Positions 41,028 through 49,269 of a stretch of DNA of 64,000 nucleotides are shown here, piece by piece. A program made the position numbers and the translations under genes. The first letter of the stretch is position 1. Every line of letters begins with the position of its first letter. Location: assembly GCA_945890485.1 (NCBI GenBank), contig CAMDCN010000002.1, forward strand, positions 124,001 through 188,000, given 5' to 3'. Source of the stretch: Candidatus Sulfopaludibacter sp. SbA3. Its GTDB lineage: Bacteria; Acidobacteriota; Terriglobia; Bryobacterales; Bryobacteraceae. The notes beneath the pieces are model-generated. The model had not been told where the DNA came from and searched no databases. It worked only from the letters and a program-made list of their open reading frames with translations.

Positions 41028-43319
41028 TCACAGGGTGACGTCGAAGCGCAATTTGCCGATTTCGTCGTTGAGTTCACGCTGGGCGGCGTCGATTTTGGCT
41101 TCGAGTTCGGCGTTCTGCTTTTCCAGTTCGGCGATGCGGGTTTCCTGCTCTTCGAGTTGCCGGGTGTACCGCTGGACGAGCGCCTTCTCTTCCGCGGAGC
41201 CTTTGAGCGCTTTCATGTTCTCGCGGAGGCGCTCCTGGCTCTTGGTAATGCGTTCCAGTTCAGCGGCTAGGTTCTCTGCCTGAGTGTTGTGCATATCGAC
41301 AACGGTCTTGCTGGCCAGGATCTGACGAAGGGCGTTCTCCACAGCGGGCCCAAGGCTGCCTTCGGATGCAAAGTGCGCGACTTCGCCGGGGGTAAGGGCG
41401 CTGATGGTGTACGTGGAGGCCAGTGGACGGGTCTCGGCGATGGGGACAGCGACGGTCTGCCGGGCCGGGACCGGGACGCGGAAACGCATGACCGTCCCGG
41501 TGGTCTCGGCGGGTTCGGCCGAGTTGGTGAGCCGGTAGCCGGAGCGGACAGGATGTTCGAGGAGAAGCGTGCGGGGCTCGGCGTCGTTGTTACGGATGGT
41601 GTAGTTCCGCGTTTCGTTGACGGCGCGGTGGTGCGTCAGAATGCCATTGGCAACAACAACCCGCGCGATGCGCTGGCTTTCGCTGCCGAAGGCGGTGGTG
41701 ACGGCGACGCCGAGGTCGGTGGCGTAGGAGAGAAGGCGTTTTTCGGCGGGCCGGATGGGTTCGAGGATTCCCTCCCCGGCGAAGGCTTCCGCTTCGAGGA
41801 CGCTGAACGTGCCGGCGTCGAGAGTGAGGTCGGTGGAGTTGGTGAGCCAGAGGGCGCGCTGGGGGCGGCCGCCGGTGGACTGGCTCCACACGGAGACCTT
41901 CTCGACGGTGATGGGGGCTTGGAGAATGGGGACTAGGGCGGAGCGGTTGCGGGCGATGGAGACGGGTTGGGAGATTTTGTATTCGAAGAGGTCGCCGAGG
42001 TCCTGGGCCTGGACGTTGACGGGCGCTTGGGCGCGCGCTTCGGTGACGGTGACGGTGGGAGCTTTCTGCTGTTGGGAATATTGCCGCAGGCGCTCGAACT
42101 GGTTCACGCGGCCGACTGCGCTACTCGTTTCGGTGTTGAGGTCCGGCGGCGCAGTGGAGACGTCGACCATATTGGCGACTTGGCCCACCTGGAGACGCAC
42201 GTCCCGCCGGGCGACGCCACCCGCCTGCAAGGCAATTCCGTCGAGGCGGCCCATCGCGAAGCCGGGCTTGCTGATGACGAGGCGGAATTCGCCTTCGGGC
42301 AGACCGGCAAAGGAGTAATCGCCGTTGGCGTCGGTGCCGCCACGGCGGACGGGGGCGTTGTTGGCGTCGACGAGTTCGACGAGAGCATCGACGATTGCCG
42401 CTCCGGTGGGGTCCGTGATCTTCCCCGCCAGACGGGCGCGGCCGCCGATGATGCCGCTCTCAAACGTCTGTGGGGCGCGATTGACGGATTCGGCCAGCGC
42501 GACGACCGGTCGGCGGGCGTATTGCGGCTGCGAGAGATTCTGGATGAACGACTGAGGCGCCCCGGCGACAAGCGAAAGCGAGACATTCTCCCAATCCTGG
42601 CCGACCGTATTGTCAACGATGGCCCATCCCTGCAGCAGCGGCTTGGCGCCAAGGACCACCCGGTAAGTCGCCTTCCAAACAGGCACCTCGCTGATGTAGC
42701 TGACGAACAGGTTCCGCGCGCCAGCGCCGTCGGCCGAGATCAGCATCTTGCGCTCATCGGCGGCGCGGTCGGCGGAGAGGACGTCAAGATACTTTCCTAG
42801 CTTGTTGGCAAGGCCGGGTTCGAGTAGCCGGACGGAGAATGCGGGAGAGACCTCGGCCGTACGGAGTTCGCCGGTCTCGGTAAGCAGCGAAACGTAGTCG
42901 ACTTCGAGCGTAGCCCCAGCGCCCGAGCGGGTTTTGCGCTCGACGCTGACGAGACGGCCCGTGAGCGGCAAGCCGCCGTTGCGGACTTCGATGCGGGCGC
43001 CGCGCATCGCGCCGAGGAAATCGGTGAGGGTGCCTTTGTCCCCGACGGGGAGGCGGAGTTCATTGAGCTTGCGATCGGAAGGCAGCGAGGCGTCGTAGCC
43101 GATAGCGGCGATTCGGCCGCCATTGAGATCAAGAACGGTCAGGGATTTGAGCACGTCGTTAAGCTGGCCGGAGGTGAAGGAAACAGTGACGTCCTGCTTG
43201 CCTTGCACCGGACCTTGGTGCTCGAAGTAGCCAACGCCGTTCTTATAGAGGACGACTCGCTTTACCGGAATCTGAGCGAATGCTAAAGATACACAAGTAA
43301 AAAGCAGGACCAGTTTCAT
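41028..43319 (-). CDS. DUF4139 protein with an inserted carboxypeptidase-regulatory-like domain
   Basis: 763 residues with a signal peptide (1-15). The N-terminal part (VKRVVLYKNGVGYFEHQG) and the central/C-terminal β-rich part (ISEVPVWKATYRVVL, NETRNYTIRNNDAEPRTLLLEHP) are typical of DUF4139/mucoidy-inhibitor-A-like proteins. Between them, about residues 295-385, sits a CarboxypepD_reg-like insert (LAGKITDPTGAAIVDALVE, FRLVISKPGF). The last ~110 residues are a coiled coil (LAAELERITKSQERLRENM, LEEQETRIAELEKQNAEL). It is probably a periplasmic or cell-surface protein. It starts 11 bases after the kinase stop and may share its transcript. Confidence 0.82.
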   Translation of the reverse strand: MKLVLLFTCVSLAFAQIPVKRVVLYKNGVGYFEHQGPVQGKQDVTVSFTSGQLNDVLKSLTVLDLNGGRIAAIGYDASLPSDRKLNELRLPVGDKGTLTDFLGAMRGARIEVRNGGLPLTGRLVSVERKTRSGAGATLEVDYVSLLTETGELRTAEVSPAFSVRLLEPGLANKLGKYLDVLSADRAADERKMLISADGAGARNLFVSYISEVPVWKATYRVVLGAKPLLQGWAIVDNTVGQDWENVSLSLVAGAPQSFIQNLSQPQYARRPVVALAESVNRAPQTFESGIIGGRARLAGKITDPTGAAIVDALVELVDANNAPVRRGGTDANGDYSFAGLPEGEFRLVISKPGFAMGRLDGIALQAGGVARRDVRLQVGQVANMVDVSTAPPDLNTETSSAVGRVNQFERLRQYSQQQKAPTVTVTEARAQAPVNVQAQDLGDLFEYKISQPVSIARNRSALVPILQAPITVEKVSVWSQSTGGRPQRALWLTNSTDLTLDAGTFSVLEAEAFAGEGILEPIRPAEKRLLSYATDLGVAVTTAFGSESQRIARVVVANGILTHHRAVNETRNYTIRNNDAEPRTLLLEHPVRSGYRLTNSAEPAETTGTVMRFRVPVPARQTVAVPIAETRPLASTYTISALTPGEVAHFASEGSLGPAVENALRQILASKTVVDMHNTQAENLAAELERITKSQERLRENMKALKGSAEEKALVQRYTRQLEEQETRIAELEKQNAELEAKIDAAQRELNDEIGKLRFDVTL

Positions 43320-43330
43320 AACTGAGGATA

Positions 43331-44947
43331 TTACGGATTTCGAGCGCAGCGGAAACCGAGATCAGGAGCAGAGTAACTGGCAGGGACGGGCTCGACGGCG
43401 AATGCGATGGCTTCAACGAGACGGTTTTGATAGGAGCCGCCTTTCACGGCGAACCAAGTTTCTTCCTCGGTGGCAAAGGCACGAATCGCGAGAGCCGTTG
43501 GCGTCGCGCGGTCCGCAGTGAACTCCTTCACGTTCCCGATCATCTGATAGATCCCGAAGGGGCTGCGGCCTGAGCGGTAGGCATCCGCGGAGACCACATG
43601 CTGCCAATTGTCATCGGGGTTGTCGCGAAGGTTGGCGTGCTGGGGCTGGTGCTCTTGGCCCCACGGGAAGTGGCGCCCATCGTCACCGCGCGCCGCACGC
43701 TCCCACTCGAGTGCGGTAGGAAGTCTCTTCTTTGCCCACGTAGCGAACGCTTGGGCGTCCGCGAAAGTGACATTGACCACGGGGAGGCCGGGCTGACCAG
43801 CCGGAAAGTCTTTCGGCAGGGGCCGGCCAGTCGCCTTGCAGAAGTCCGCGTACTCTTCGTTCGTCACCTCCGTGAGATCGAGGTAGAACGCGGGCACAGC
43901 GACGCGAGTATTCTCAGGGCCAAAGCTGGTCTGACCTGCCGGAATTAGGACCATATCACCCGCGGGGTCTTCAACGCGCTGGTGCTGTTCGAGACGAGCC
44001 TCCGCCTTACCACTATTGACGAGGAGGTAGCCGAGCCCGAGGGCCAGAACGGCCGCCAGCGCCGCGGCGCCACCGAGCATGCGGCCATCGAGTTGAACGC
44101 GGCGCCTGCCGGGCAGTGGATTCGCCTGCGTGGGATTCTCGTGCAGCCAATCTTCGAGATCGGCCGCCACCTCCCCCATACTTTGGGTTCGTTTCGCCGG
44201 ATCCCGTTCCATACTCGCGCGGACGATCTCGATGAGACGGTCCGGTACTCCGGCGGCCGTCAACGGTTCGAGCGGAATGGGCTCGTGGAGAATGAGGTAG
44301 AAGATGCGTTCGACGGTGTCTGCCTGGATGGCCCGGCGGCCGGTGAGAATCTCGTAAAGCAGCACGCCATAGGAATACACATCGACCAAGGGCGTAACCG
44401 GTTGGCCCATAACCAGCTCCGGAGCGACATAGTGAGGCGTGCCAAGGGCGAAGCCGGCCTGTGTCAGCGTCACGTCTTCCGTCTTGACGATGCCGAAGTC
44501 CATCAGCTTCACGCGACCCTGCGGGTCGACATGAATATTGTCCGGCTTCACGTCGCGGTGGACGAACTTACGCGAATGGACGTACTCGAGAGCCCGCGCA
44601 ATTTGGAGAGCGATGGAGACGCGCTTGCGTAATGTTAAGCCGGTCTCCTCAGCGAGAAAATCCTTCAGCGTCCGGCCGGTGAGGAATTCAAGCACTAAAT
44701 AGGGAATGCCGTCCTCTTCGCCATAGTCGTACGTCGTAATGATGTTCTCGTGGACGACGGAACTAGAAACCTGGGCTTCAAGAAGGAAGCGGGCCCGCGT
44801 TTCCGCGTTCTGGGCGGCCTGCGGCGTCAGCAGCTTGACGGCCACCGTACGGCCGAGGACAGTATCGCGGGAGCGATACACCTCCGACATGCCACCGCCG
44901 AGGAAGTGCTGGAGCTCGTATTTACTGATGCGCGCGGGAAGTTTCAC
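43331..44947 (-). CDS. Membrane Ser/Thr protein kinase fused to a sulfatase-modifying-factor-like domain
   Basis: 538 residues from a GTG. Kinase domain 9-270: Gly loop FLGGGMSEVY, VAVKLL (Lys), VHRDVKPDN (catalytic loop), LMDFGIVK and YVAPELVMG. A TM helix at about 291-311 is followed by an extracytoplasmic FGE/SUMF1-like domain (about 330-535; AFYLDLTEVTNEEYADFC, LPTALEWERAARG, LGFRCARNP). The catalytic Cys pair of true formylglycine-generating enzymes is absent, so this domain probably senses or binds. It diverges from the ECF sigma gene at 45015 with 67 bases between starts. Confidence 0.88.
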   Translation of the reverse strand: MKLPARISKYELQHFLGGGMSEVYRSRDTVLGRTVAVKLLTPQAAQNAETRARFLLEAQVSSSVVHENIITTYDYGEEDGIPYLVLEFLTGRTLKDFLAEETGLTLRKRVSIALQIARALEYVHSRKFVHRDVKPDNIHVDPQGRVKLMDFGIVKTEDVTLTQAGFALGTPHYVAPELVMGQPVTPLVDVYSYGVLLYEILTGRRAIQADTVERIFYLILHEPIPLEPLTAAGVPDRLIEIVRASMERDPAKRTQSMGEVAADLEDWLHENPTQANPLPGRRRVQLDGRMLGGAAALAAVLALGLGYLLVNSGKAEARLEQHQRVEDPAGDMVLIPAGQTSFGPENTRVAVPAFYLDLTEVTNEEYADFCKATGRPLPKDFPAGQPGLPVVNVTFADAQAFATWAKKRLPTALEWERAARGDDGRHFPWGQEHQPQHANLRDNPDDNWQHVVSADAYRSGRSPFGIYQMIGNVKEFTADRATPTALAIRAFATEEETWFAVKGGSYQNRLVEAIAFAVEPVPASYSAPDLGFRCARNP

Positions 44948-44975
44948 CCATCACCTGCAACAACTATCGGCAGAT

Positions 44976-45005
44976 TTGAGCGATTCTTTACCGAGACAGT
45001 ATAAT
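44976..45005 (+). promoter_or_regulatory. Putative σ70-type promoter of the first ECF sigma gene
   Basis: TTGAGC at 44976-44981 and TATAAT at 45000-45005 with an 18-base spacer. The ATG of the sigma gene is at 45015, so transcription would begin about 3 bases before it and no Shine-Dalgarno is present. That would make a leaderless mRNA. Confidence 0.45.
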
Positions 45006-45014
45006 GTTTCACTG

Positions 45015-45587
45015 ATGAGCGCTGACGGACAAGTGACGAACTTACTGGCTCGTTGGAAAGACGGCGATAAGGCAGCCCTGGACTTGCTGACTCCGCTGAT
45101 CTACGACGAGCTGCGCCGGCTGGCGGCCCACTACCTGCGCGATGAACGGAACGCCCCGACGCTGCAGCCGACGGTGCTTGTCCATGAGGCGTATTTGAAG
45201 CTGGCGGGCGGGGAGTTGCCGGATTGGGAGAGCAGGGCGCACTTCTTCGGTGTCGCGGCGCACCGGATGCGGCAGATTCTGGTGGACCATGCGCGGAAGC
45301 ACGTGGCGGGGAAGCGCGGCGGAGGACAGCGGGCCGCGTCGCTCGACGAAGCCTTGAATTTCGCGCCGGAACGGAGCGCGGGCATCATCGCGCTGGACGA
45401 TGCCTTAGGCGGGCTGGCGGCGTTCGACGAACGGAAAGCGAAAGTTATCGAGCTACGGTATTTTGGGGGCATGAGCATTGAAGAGACGGCGCAGGCGCTG
45501 GGGATCTCCGTGGCGACCGTGGGCCGGGAGCAGCGGTTTGCCGAGGCTTGGCTGCAAAAATACATGACGGAGAGCTCGGCGCCATGA
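45015..45587 (+). CDS. ECF RNA polymerase sigma factor (acidobacterial Sig-70_AcidoB type)
   Basis: 190 residues. Region 2 is at about 25-95 (LRRLAAHYLRDERNAPTLQPTVLVHEAYLKL, RAHFFGVAAHRMRQILVDHARK) and region 4 at about 130-180 (KAKVIELRYFGGMSIEETAQALGISVATV). The TLQPTVLVHEAYLKL stretch is the mark of this ECF group, which is abundant in Acidobacteria and Planctomycetes and is usually encoded beside a Ser/Thr kinase. The next gene, a kinase, starts in an ATGA overlap, so phosphorylation-based control (as in EcfP/PknT) is likely. No anti-sigma gene adjoins it. Confidence 0.92.
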   Translation: MSADGQVTNLLARWKDGDKAALDLLTPLIYDELRRLAAHYLRDERNAPTLQPTVLVHEAYLKLAGGELPDWESRAHFFGVAAHRMRQILVDHARKHVAGKRGGGQRAASLDEALNFAPERSAGIIALDDALGGLAAFDERKAKVIELRYFGGMSIEETAQALGISVATVGREQRFAEAWLQKYMTESSAP

Positions 45588-48277
45588 CGCCGGAGCGGTG
45601 GAGGCAGGCGGAAGACCTGTTTAACCGGGCGATTGAAGAGCCTGTCACCGCTCGCGAAGCCTGGCTCGAACGGGAGTGCGCCGGCGACGAGGAGATGAAG
45701 CGCGAGGTGGCCGGACTGCTGGCCAGCGACGCCCAAACGAAATCGAATCTGGCCGGAAGCGTGAAGAGCGCGGTGCTGGATTTGGAAACAACGCCACGGA
45801 CGCGGTTCGTGGGTCCCTACGAGTTGGTGCGGGAATTGGGCCGGGGCGGGATGGGCACGGTATACCTGGGCAAGCGGACGGACGAAGTCTACGACAAAGA
45901 CGTCGCCATTAAGCTGGTGACGCCGGGCATGGATACGGACTTCCTGCTGGCGCGGTTCAAGCGGGAACGGCAGGTGCTGGCGAGTCTGGAGCATCCCAAC
46001 ATCGCGCGCTTGTTGGACGGCGGTACGTCGCAGACCGGGGAACCGTACTTCGTGATGGAGTACATTCCGGGCGTGCCAATTACGCAGTATTGCCAGGAGA
46101 AGGATCTTTCGGTCGCCGACCGGCTGCGGCTATTTTTGCCGGTGTGCGCGGCGGTGACTTACGCGCATAGCCGGTTCGTGGTGCATCGGGACCTGAAGCC
46201 GGGCAACATCCTGGTTGAGGAGAACGGAACGCCGCGGCTGCTGGATTTTGGCATCTGCAAGCTGCTGCTGGCGAACCCCATGGAAGCCGCCGAGACGATG
46301 ACCCAGGGCATGGGCATGATGACGCCGGACTACGCGAGCCCGGAGCAGGTGCGGGGCGAGCCGGTGACGGTGGCGAGCGATACGTACTCTCTGGGCGCCG
46401 TGCTGTACGAGCTCTTGACCGGGACGCGGCCGCACAAGATTGGGAAGTATACGCCGCTGGAACTGGAGCGGGCCATTTGCGAAACGCCGACGGTGCGGGC
46501 GAGCGCGGCGCGGCCGGAGCTGCGCGGCGACATCGACAACATCCTGATGCGGGCGATGGCGAAGGATCCGGCACGGCGGTACGGAACCGTGGAACAGTTC
46601 GCTGAGGACATCCGGCGGCATCTGGACAACCGGCCGGTGGTGGCGGCGCCGGATTCGATGCTCTACCGGAGCCGGAAGTTCGTCGAGCGGCATCAGCGCC
46701 TGGTGCTGGCGACGGCGGTGACGGTGATGGTGCTGGCCGGGGGCTTGTTGTACGCCGAGCGGCAGCGGCGGTTAGCCGAGCAAAGGTTGCAGGAGGTGCG
46801 TCAGCTAGCTAACCGGTTCGTGTTTGACGTGCATGACGCGGTACGGGAACTACCTGGTTCGACAGAGGCCCGGCGGTTGATTGTGTCGACGGCGCTCGAG
46901 TATCTGGAACGGCTATCGGCGGACGCCAAGGGCGACCCGTCGCTGGCACGGGACTTGGCGGCGGGCTGGTTGCGCATTGGCGACGTGCAGGGCTGGGTGC
47001 TGGGTTCGAATCTGGGAGACACGGAGGGTGCGCAGAGGAGCTACCTGCGAGCGAGAGAGTTGGCCGACGCGGGGGGCGCGACGGCGACGGCAATTGAAGC
47101 GATTCGGCACCAAGGCGACGTGGCGGCGTATACGGGCAAGTTGAGCGTGGCGCAGGAGCACTTTGACGAGGCGACACGGCGGGTGAGAAAGGCGCTCGAA
47201 GAGGGCGGCGATCGGCAACTGTTGAGCCACTTGGCGGGTGTCGAGCTGGCATCGAGCCGGAACCAGCGGCTGCTCGATAACGTGGACGCTTCGCTGGTGA
47301 GTGCGCGGCAAGCGGCAGCGGTATACGCTTCATTGGCGTCTGCGGAGCCGGACAAGATGGAGTGGCAGATGTCACGGGCATCGGCGGCGTCCGGGGTAGG
47401 AATGGCGTTGGCACGGAAGGGGCAATTGGAAGAGGCGCGAGACCAGTACCTGGGTGCGGTGGAAGCGCTCAAAAGGGCGCTGGAGCAGGAGCCGAACAGC
47501 AGCCGGACGAAGCGGGAATTGATGTTGGCGTGGAGCCACGTGGGCGACGTGGAGGGGAGCCCGACATCGTCCAGCATGGGAAACCGGACGAAGGCGCTGG
47601 CCGCCTACGCGGAGATGACGCGGATCGCTGAGGAGTTATTGGCCGCCGACAGCGATGACCAGCGGGCGCTGGGCGACCTGGGTATTGCGCGGATGCGTGT
47701 GGCGGCGGTGACGGACGGTCCGGCGCGGCTGGACCGTTTTCGCGAAGCTCTCGCCACGATTGGAAAGGCGGTTGAGAAAAACCCGAAGAACCATACGATG
47801 CGCATGAACTTTGCTTACACGCAATGGCAGTATGGCAATGCGCTCAAGGAAGAGAAGCGCACGCCGGAGGCGATGGCGAGTTGGCGAGAGGCGGCGGCGA
47901 ACGCGCGGGCGATCTTGTCAACGCAGCAGAGTAACGTGGCGCGGCTGCTGATGGAGGCGCTGGGGCGGATCGCCGTAACCCTGCGGGAAGCTGGCCAGGA
48001 TTCGGCAGCGATAGAAACCGAGATTGCGGCAACGGCGCAGAGGGAGAAGCCGGAGTCGATGTCGGGTGGCGTAAACCGAGCGAAGGGAGCGCTCATTGGC
48101 TTGGAGATTGCCTTGGCGGGCAAACCGCTGCCGCAGACCGAAGTCGCGAAGCGGGCGGCGGAAGTAAAAGCGGCATGGGACCGCGTGCGGGGTAAACCCG
48201 GCTGGCAGCCTACGTTTGAAAGAGACTATTTGCGCTTTGTCGAGTTGGCGAAGCGCCGGGGAGTAACCATCGAGTGA
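45584..48277 (+). CDS. Membrane Ser/Thr protein kinase with repeat-rich C-terminal domain
   Basis: 897 residues. The N-terminal helical module (about 1-60; RWRQAEDLFNRAIE, DEEMKREVAGLLASD) is common in kinases paired with this ECF group. Kinase domain about 77-345: RELGRGGMGTVYLG, VAIKLV, VHRDLKPGN, LLDFGICK, YASPEQVRG. A TM helix at about 372-390 (LVLATAVTVMVLAGGLLYA) leads to a periplasmic region of TPR-like helices (about 395-890). It overlaps the sigma gene by four bases and the globin gene by four. It probably phosphorylates the sigma factor in response to an envelope signal. Confidence 0.9.
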   Translation: MTPERWRQAEDLFNRAIEEPVTAREAWLERECAGDEEMKREVAGLLASDAQTKSNLAGSVKSAVLDLETTPRTRFVGPYELVRELGRGGMGTVYLGKRTDEVYDKDVAIKLVTPGMDTDFLLARFKRERQVLASLEHPNIARLLDGGTSQTGEPYFVMEYIPGVPITQYCQEKDLSVADRLRLFLPVCAAVTYAHSRFVVHRDLKPGNILVEENGTPRLLDFGICKLLLANPMEAAETMTQGMGMMTPDYASPEQVRGEPVTVASDTYSLGAVLYELLTGTRPHKIGKYTPLELERAICETPTVRASAARPELRGDIDNILMRAMAKDPARRYGTVEQFAEDIRRHLDNRPVVAAPDSMLYRSRKFVERHQRLVLATAVTVMVLAGGLLYAERQRRLAEQRLQEVRQLANRFVFDVHDAVRELPGSTEARRLIVSTALEYLERLSADAKGDPSLARDLAAGWLRIGDVQGWVLGSNLGDTEGAQRSYLRARELADAGGATATAIEAIRHQGDVAAYTGKLSVAQEHFDEATRRVRKALEEGGDRQLLSHLAGVELASSRNQRLLDNVDASLVSARQAAAVYASLASAEPDKMEWQMSRASAASGVGMALARKGQLEEARDQYLGAVEALKRALEQEPNSSRTKRELMLAWSHVGDVEGSPTSSSMGNRTKALAAYAEMTRIAEELLAADSDDQRALGDLGIARMRVAAVTDGPARLDRFREALATIGKAVEKNPKNHTMRMNFAYTQWQYGNALKEEKRTPEAMASWREAAANARAILSTQQSNVARLLMEALGRIAVTLREAGQDSAAIETEIAATAQREKPESMSGGVNRAKGALIGLEIALAGKPLPQTEVAKRAAEVKAAWDRVRGKPGWQPTFERDYLRFVELAKRRGVTIE

Positions 48278-48678
48278 CGCGAGAGGAAAAGCAGCTGGTG
48301 CAGAACAGCTTTGAGGCGCTGCACGATGTGGCGCAGCCGATGGTGATGCTGTTCTACGGACGCTTGTTCGAGTTGGATCCGAGTTTGCGCGCCATGTTCA
48401 AGGCTCCAATGAAGGAGCAGGCGGCGAAGCTGGTGGCGACGTTGCAAGTGGCGGTGGATAGCCTGGACAATTTGGACGCCTTGCTGCCGAAGTTACGGGA
48501 CCTGGGAAGACGTCACGCCGAATTGGGCGTGGAGGCGCGGCACTACACGCTGGTGGAGCAGGCGCTGTTATGGGCGATTACGCGGGCCCTTGAAGGAGGC
48601 TGTTCGGCGGCAACCCGAGAGGCTTGGCAGAAGCTGTTACGCACCATCAGCGGGGAGATGATCGCGGGCGCGGGCTGA
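48274..48678 (+). CDS. Single-domain bacterial globin
   Basis: 134 residues from a GTG overlapping the kinase stop by four bases. Features of the flavohaemoglobin/protoglobin-like single-domain type: Tyr in MLFYGRLFELDP (B10 position), Phe in LRAMFK (CD1), Gln in KEQAAKL (E7) and proximal His in LGRRHAELGV (F8). No reductase domain follows. It could bind oxygen or nitric oxide in the cytoplasm. Coupling to a kinase/sigma module suggests that it senses a gas or redox state, or that the response includes NO handling. Confidence 0.88.
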   Translation: MTREEKQLVQNSFEALHDVAQPMVMLFYGRLFELDPSLRAMFKAPMKEQAAKLVATLQVAVDSLDNLDALLPKLRDLGRRHAELGVEARHYTLVEQALLWAITRALEGGCSAATREAWQKLLRTISGEMIAGAG

Positions 48679-48726
48679 TGGCGTTCCCGCCGGAAATCCG
48701 CGTGAATCGGTGTCTGGTAACCTTTC

Positions 48727-49269
48727 GTGTTAGATCAACTGCCTATGCCGGCTTCGGACCCACAGTCGCTTGACCTGCCCGATCTGTACTCTGAGTTGCG
48801 GAAGTTGGCCGCCATTCAGTTGTACCGGTCGCGGGCTGGCGAACATATGCTGCAGCCAACGGCGCTTGTGAACGAGGCGTGGGTGAAGCTGTCGGGCGGG
48901 CACTGGAAATCAAAGACCCACTTCCTGGCCCTGGCGGGGCATGCGATGCGGTTAATTCTGGTGGATGCGACCCGGGCGCGGCTGGCATCGAAACGGAACG
49001 GGGGCGTGGATCCCATATCGATCGACGATTCGATGCAAGTGGTCTCTGGGGACATGACCCTGCGGCCGGAAGAGTTGCTGGACCTGGACCGCGCGATGGA
49101 GAAGCTCTCGACGGTGAGCGAACGAAAGGCGCAAGTGGTGGAGATGCGGTTCTTTGGCGGGATGGAGTTTCCGGAGATTGCCGAGGCACTGGACGTTTCG
49201 CTGGTGACCGTAAAACGGGATTGGAACTATGCCCGGACCTGGCTGTACCGGGAGCTGAGCGGGGCGTGA
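48727..49269 (+). CDS. Second ECF sigma factor of the Sig-70_AcidoB type
   Basis: 180 residues if begun at the GTG at 48727; the ATG at 48745 would give 174. Region 2 contains MLQPTALVNEAWVKL and HFLALAGHAMRLILVDATR; region 4 contains KAQVVEMRFFGGMEFPEIAEALDVSLVTV. It is clearly a paralogue of the sigma factor at 45015 but has diverged substantially. Its stop overlaps the next kinase start by four bases, repeating the sigma-kinase plan. No ribosome-binding site is obvious. Confidence 0.9.
   Translation: MLDQLPMPASDPQSLDLPDLYSELRKLAAIQLYRSRAGEHMLQPTALVNEAWVKLSGGHWKSKTHFLALAGHAMRLILVDATRARLASKRNGGVDPISIDDSMQVVSGDMTLRPEELLDLDRAMEKLSTVSERKAQVVEMRFFGGMEFPEIAEALDVSLVTVKRDWNYARTWLYRELSGA

Noticed and set aside
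48879-49265. Upstream extension of the second kinase reading frame
   Set aside because: It overlaps the second sigma factor in another frame; the GTG in the four-base overlap is the sensible start.
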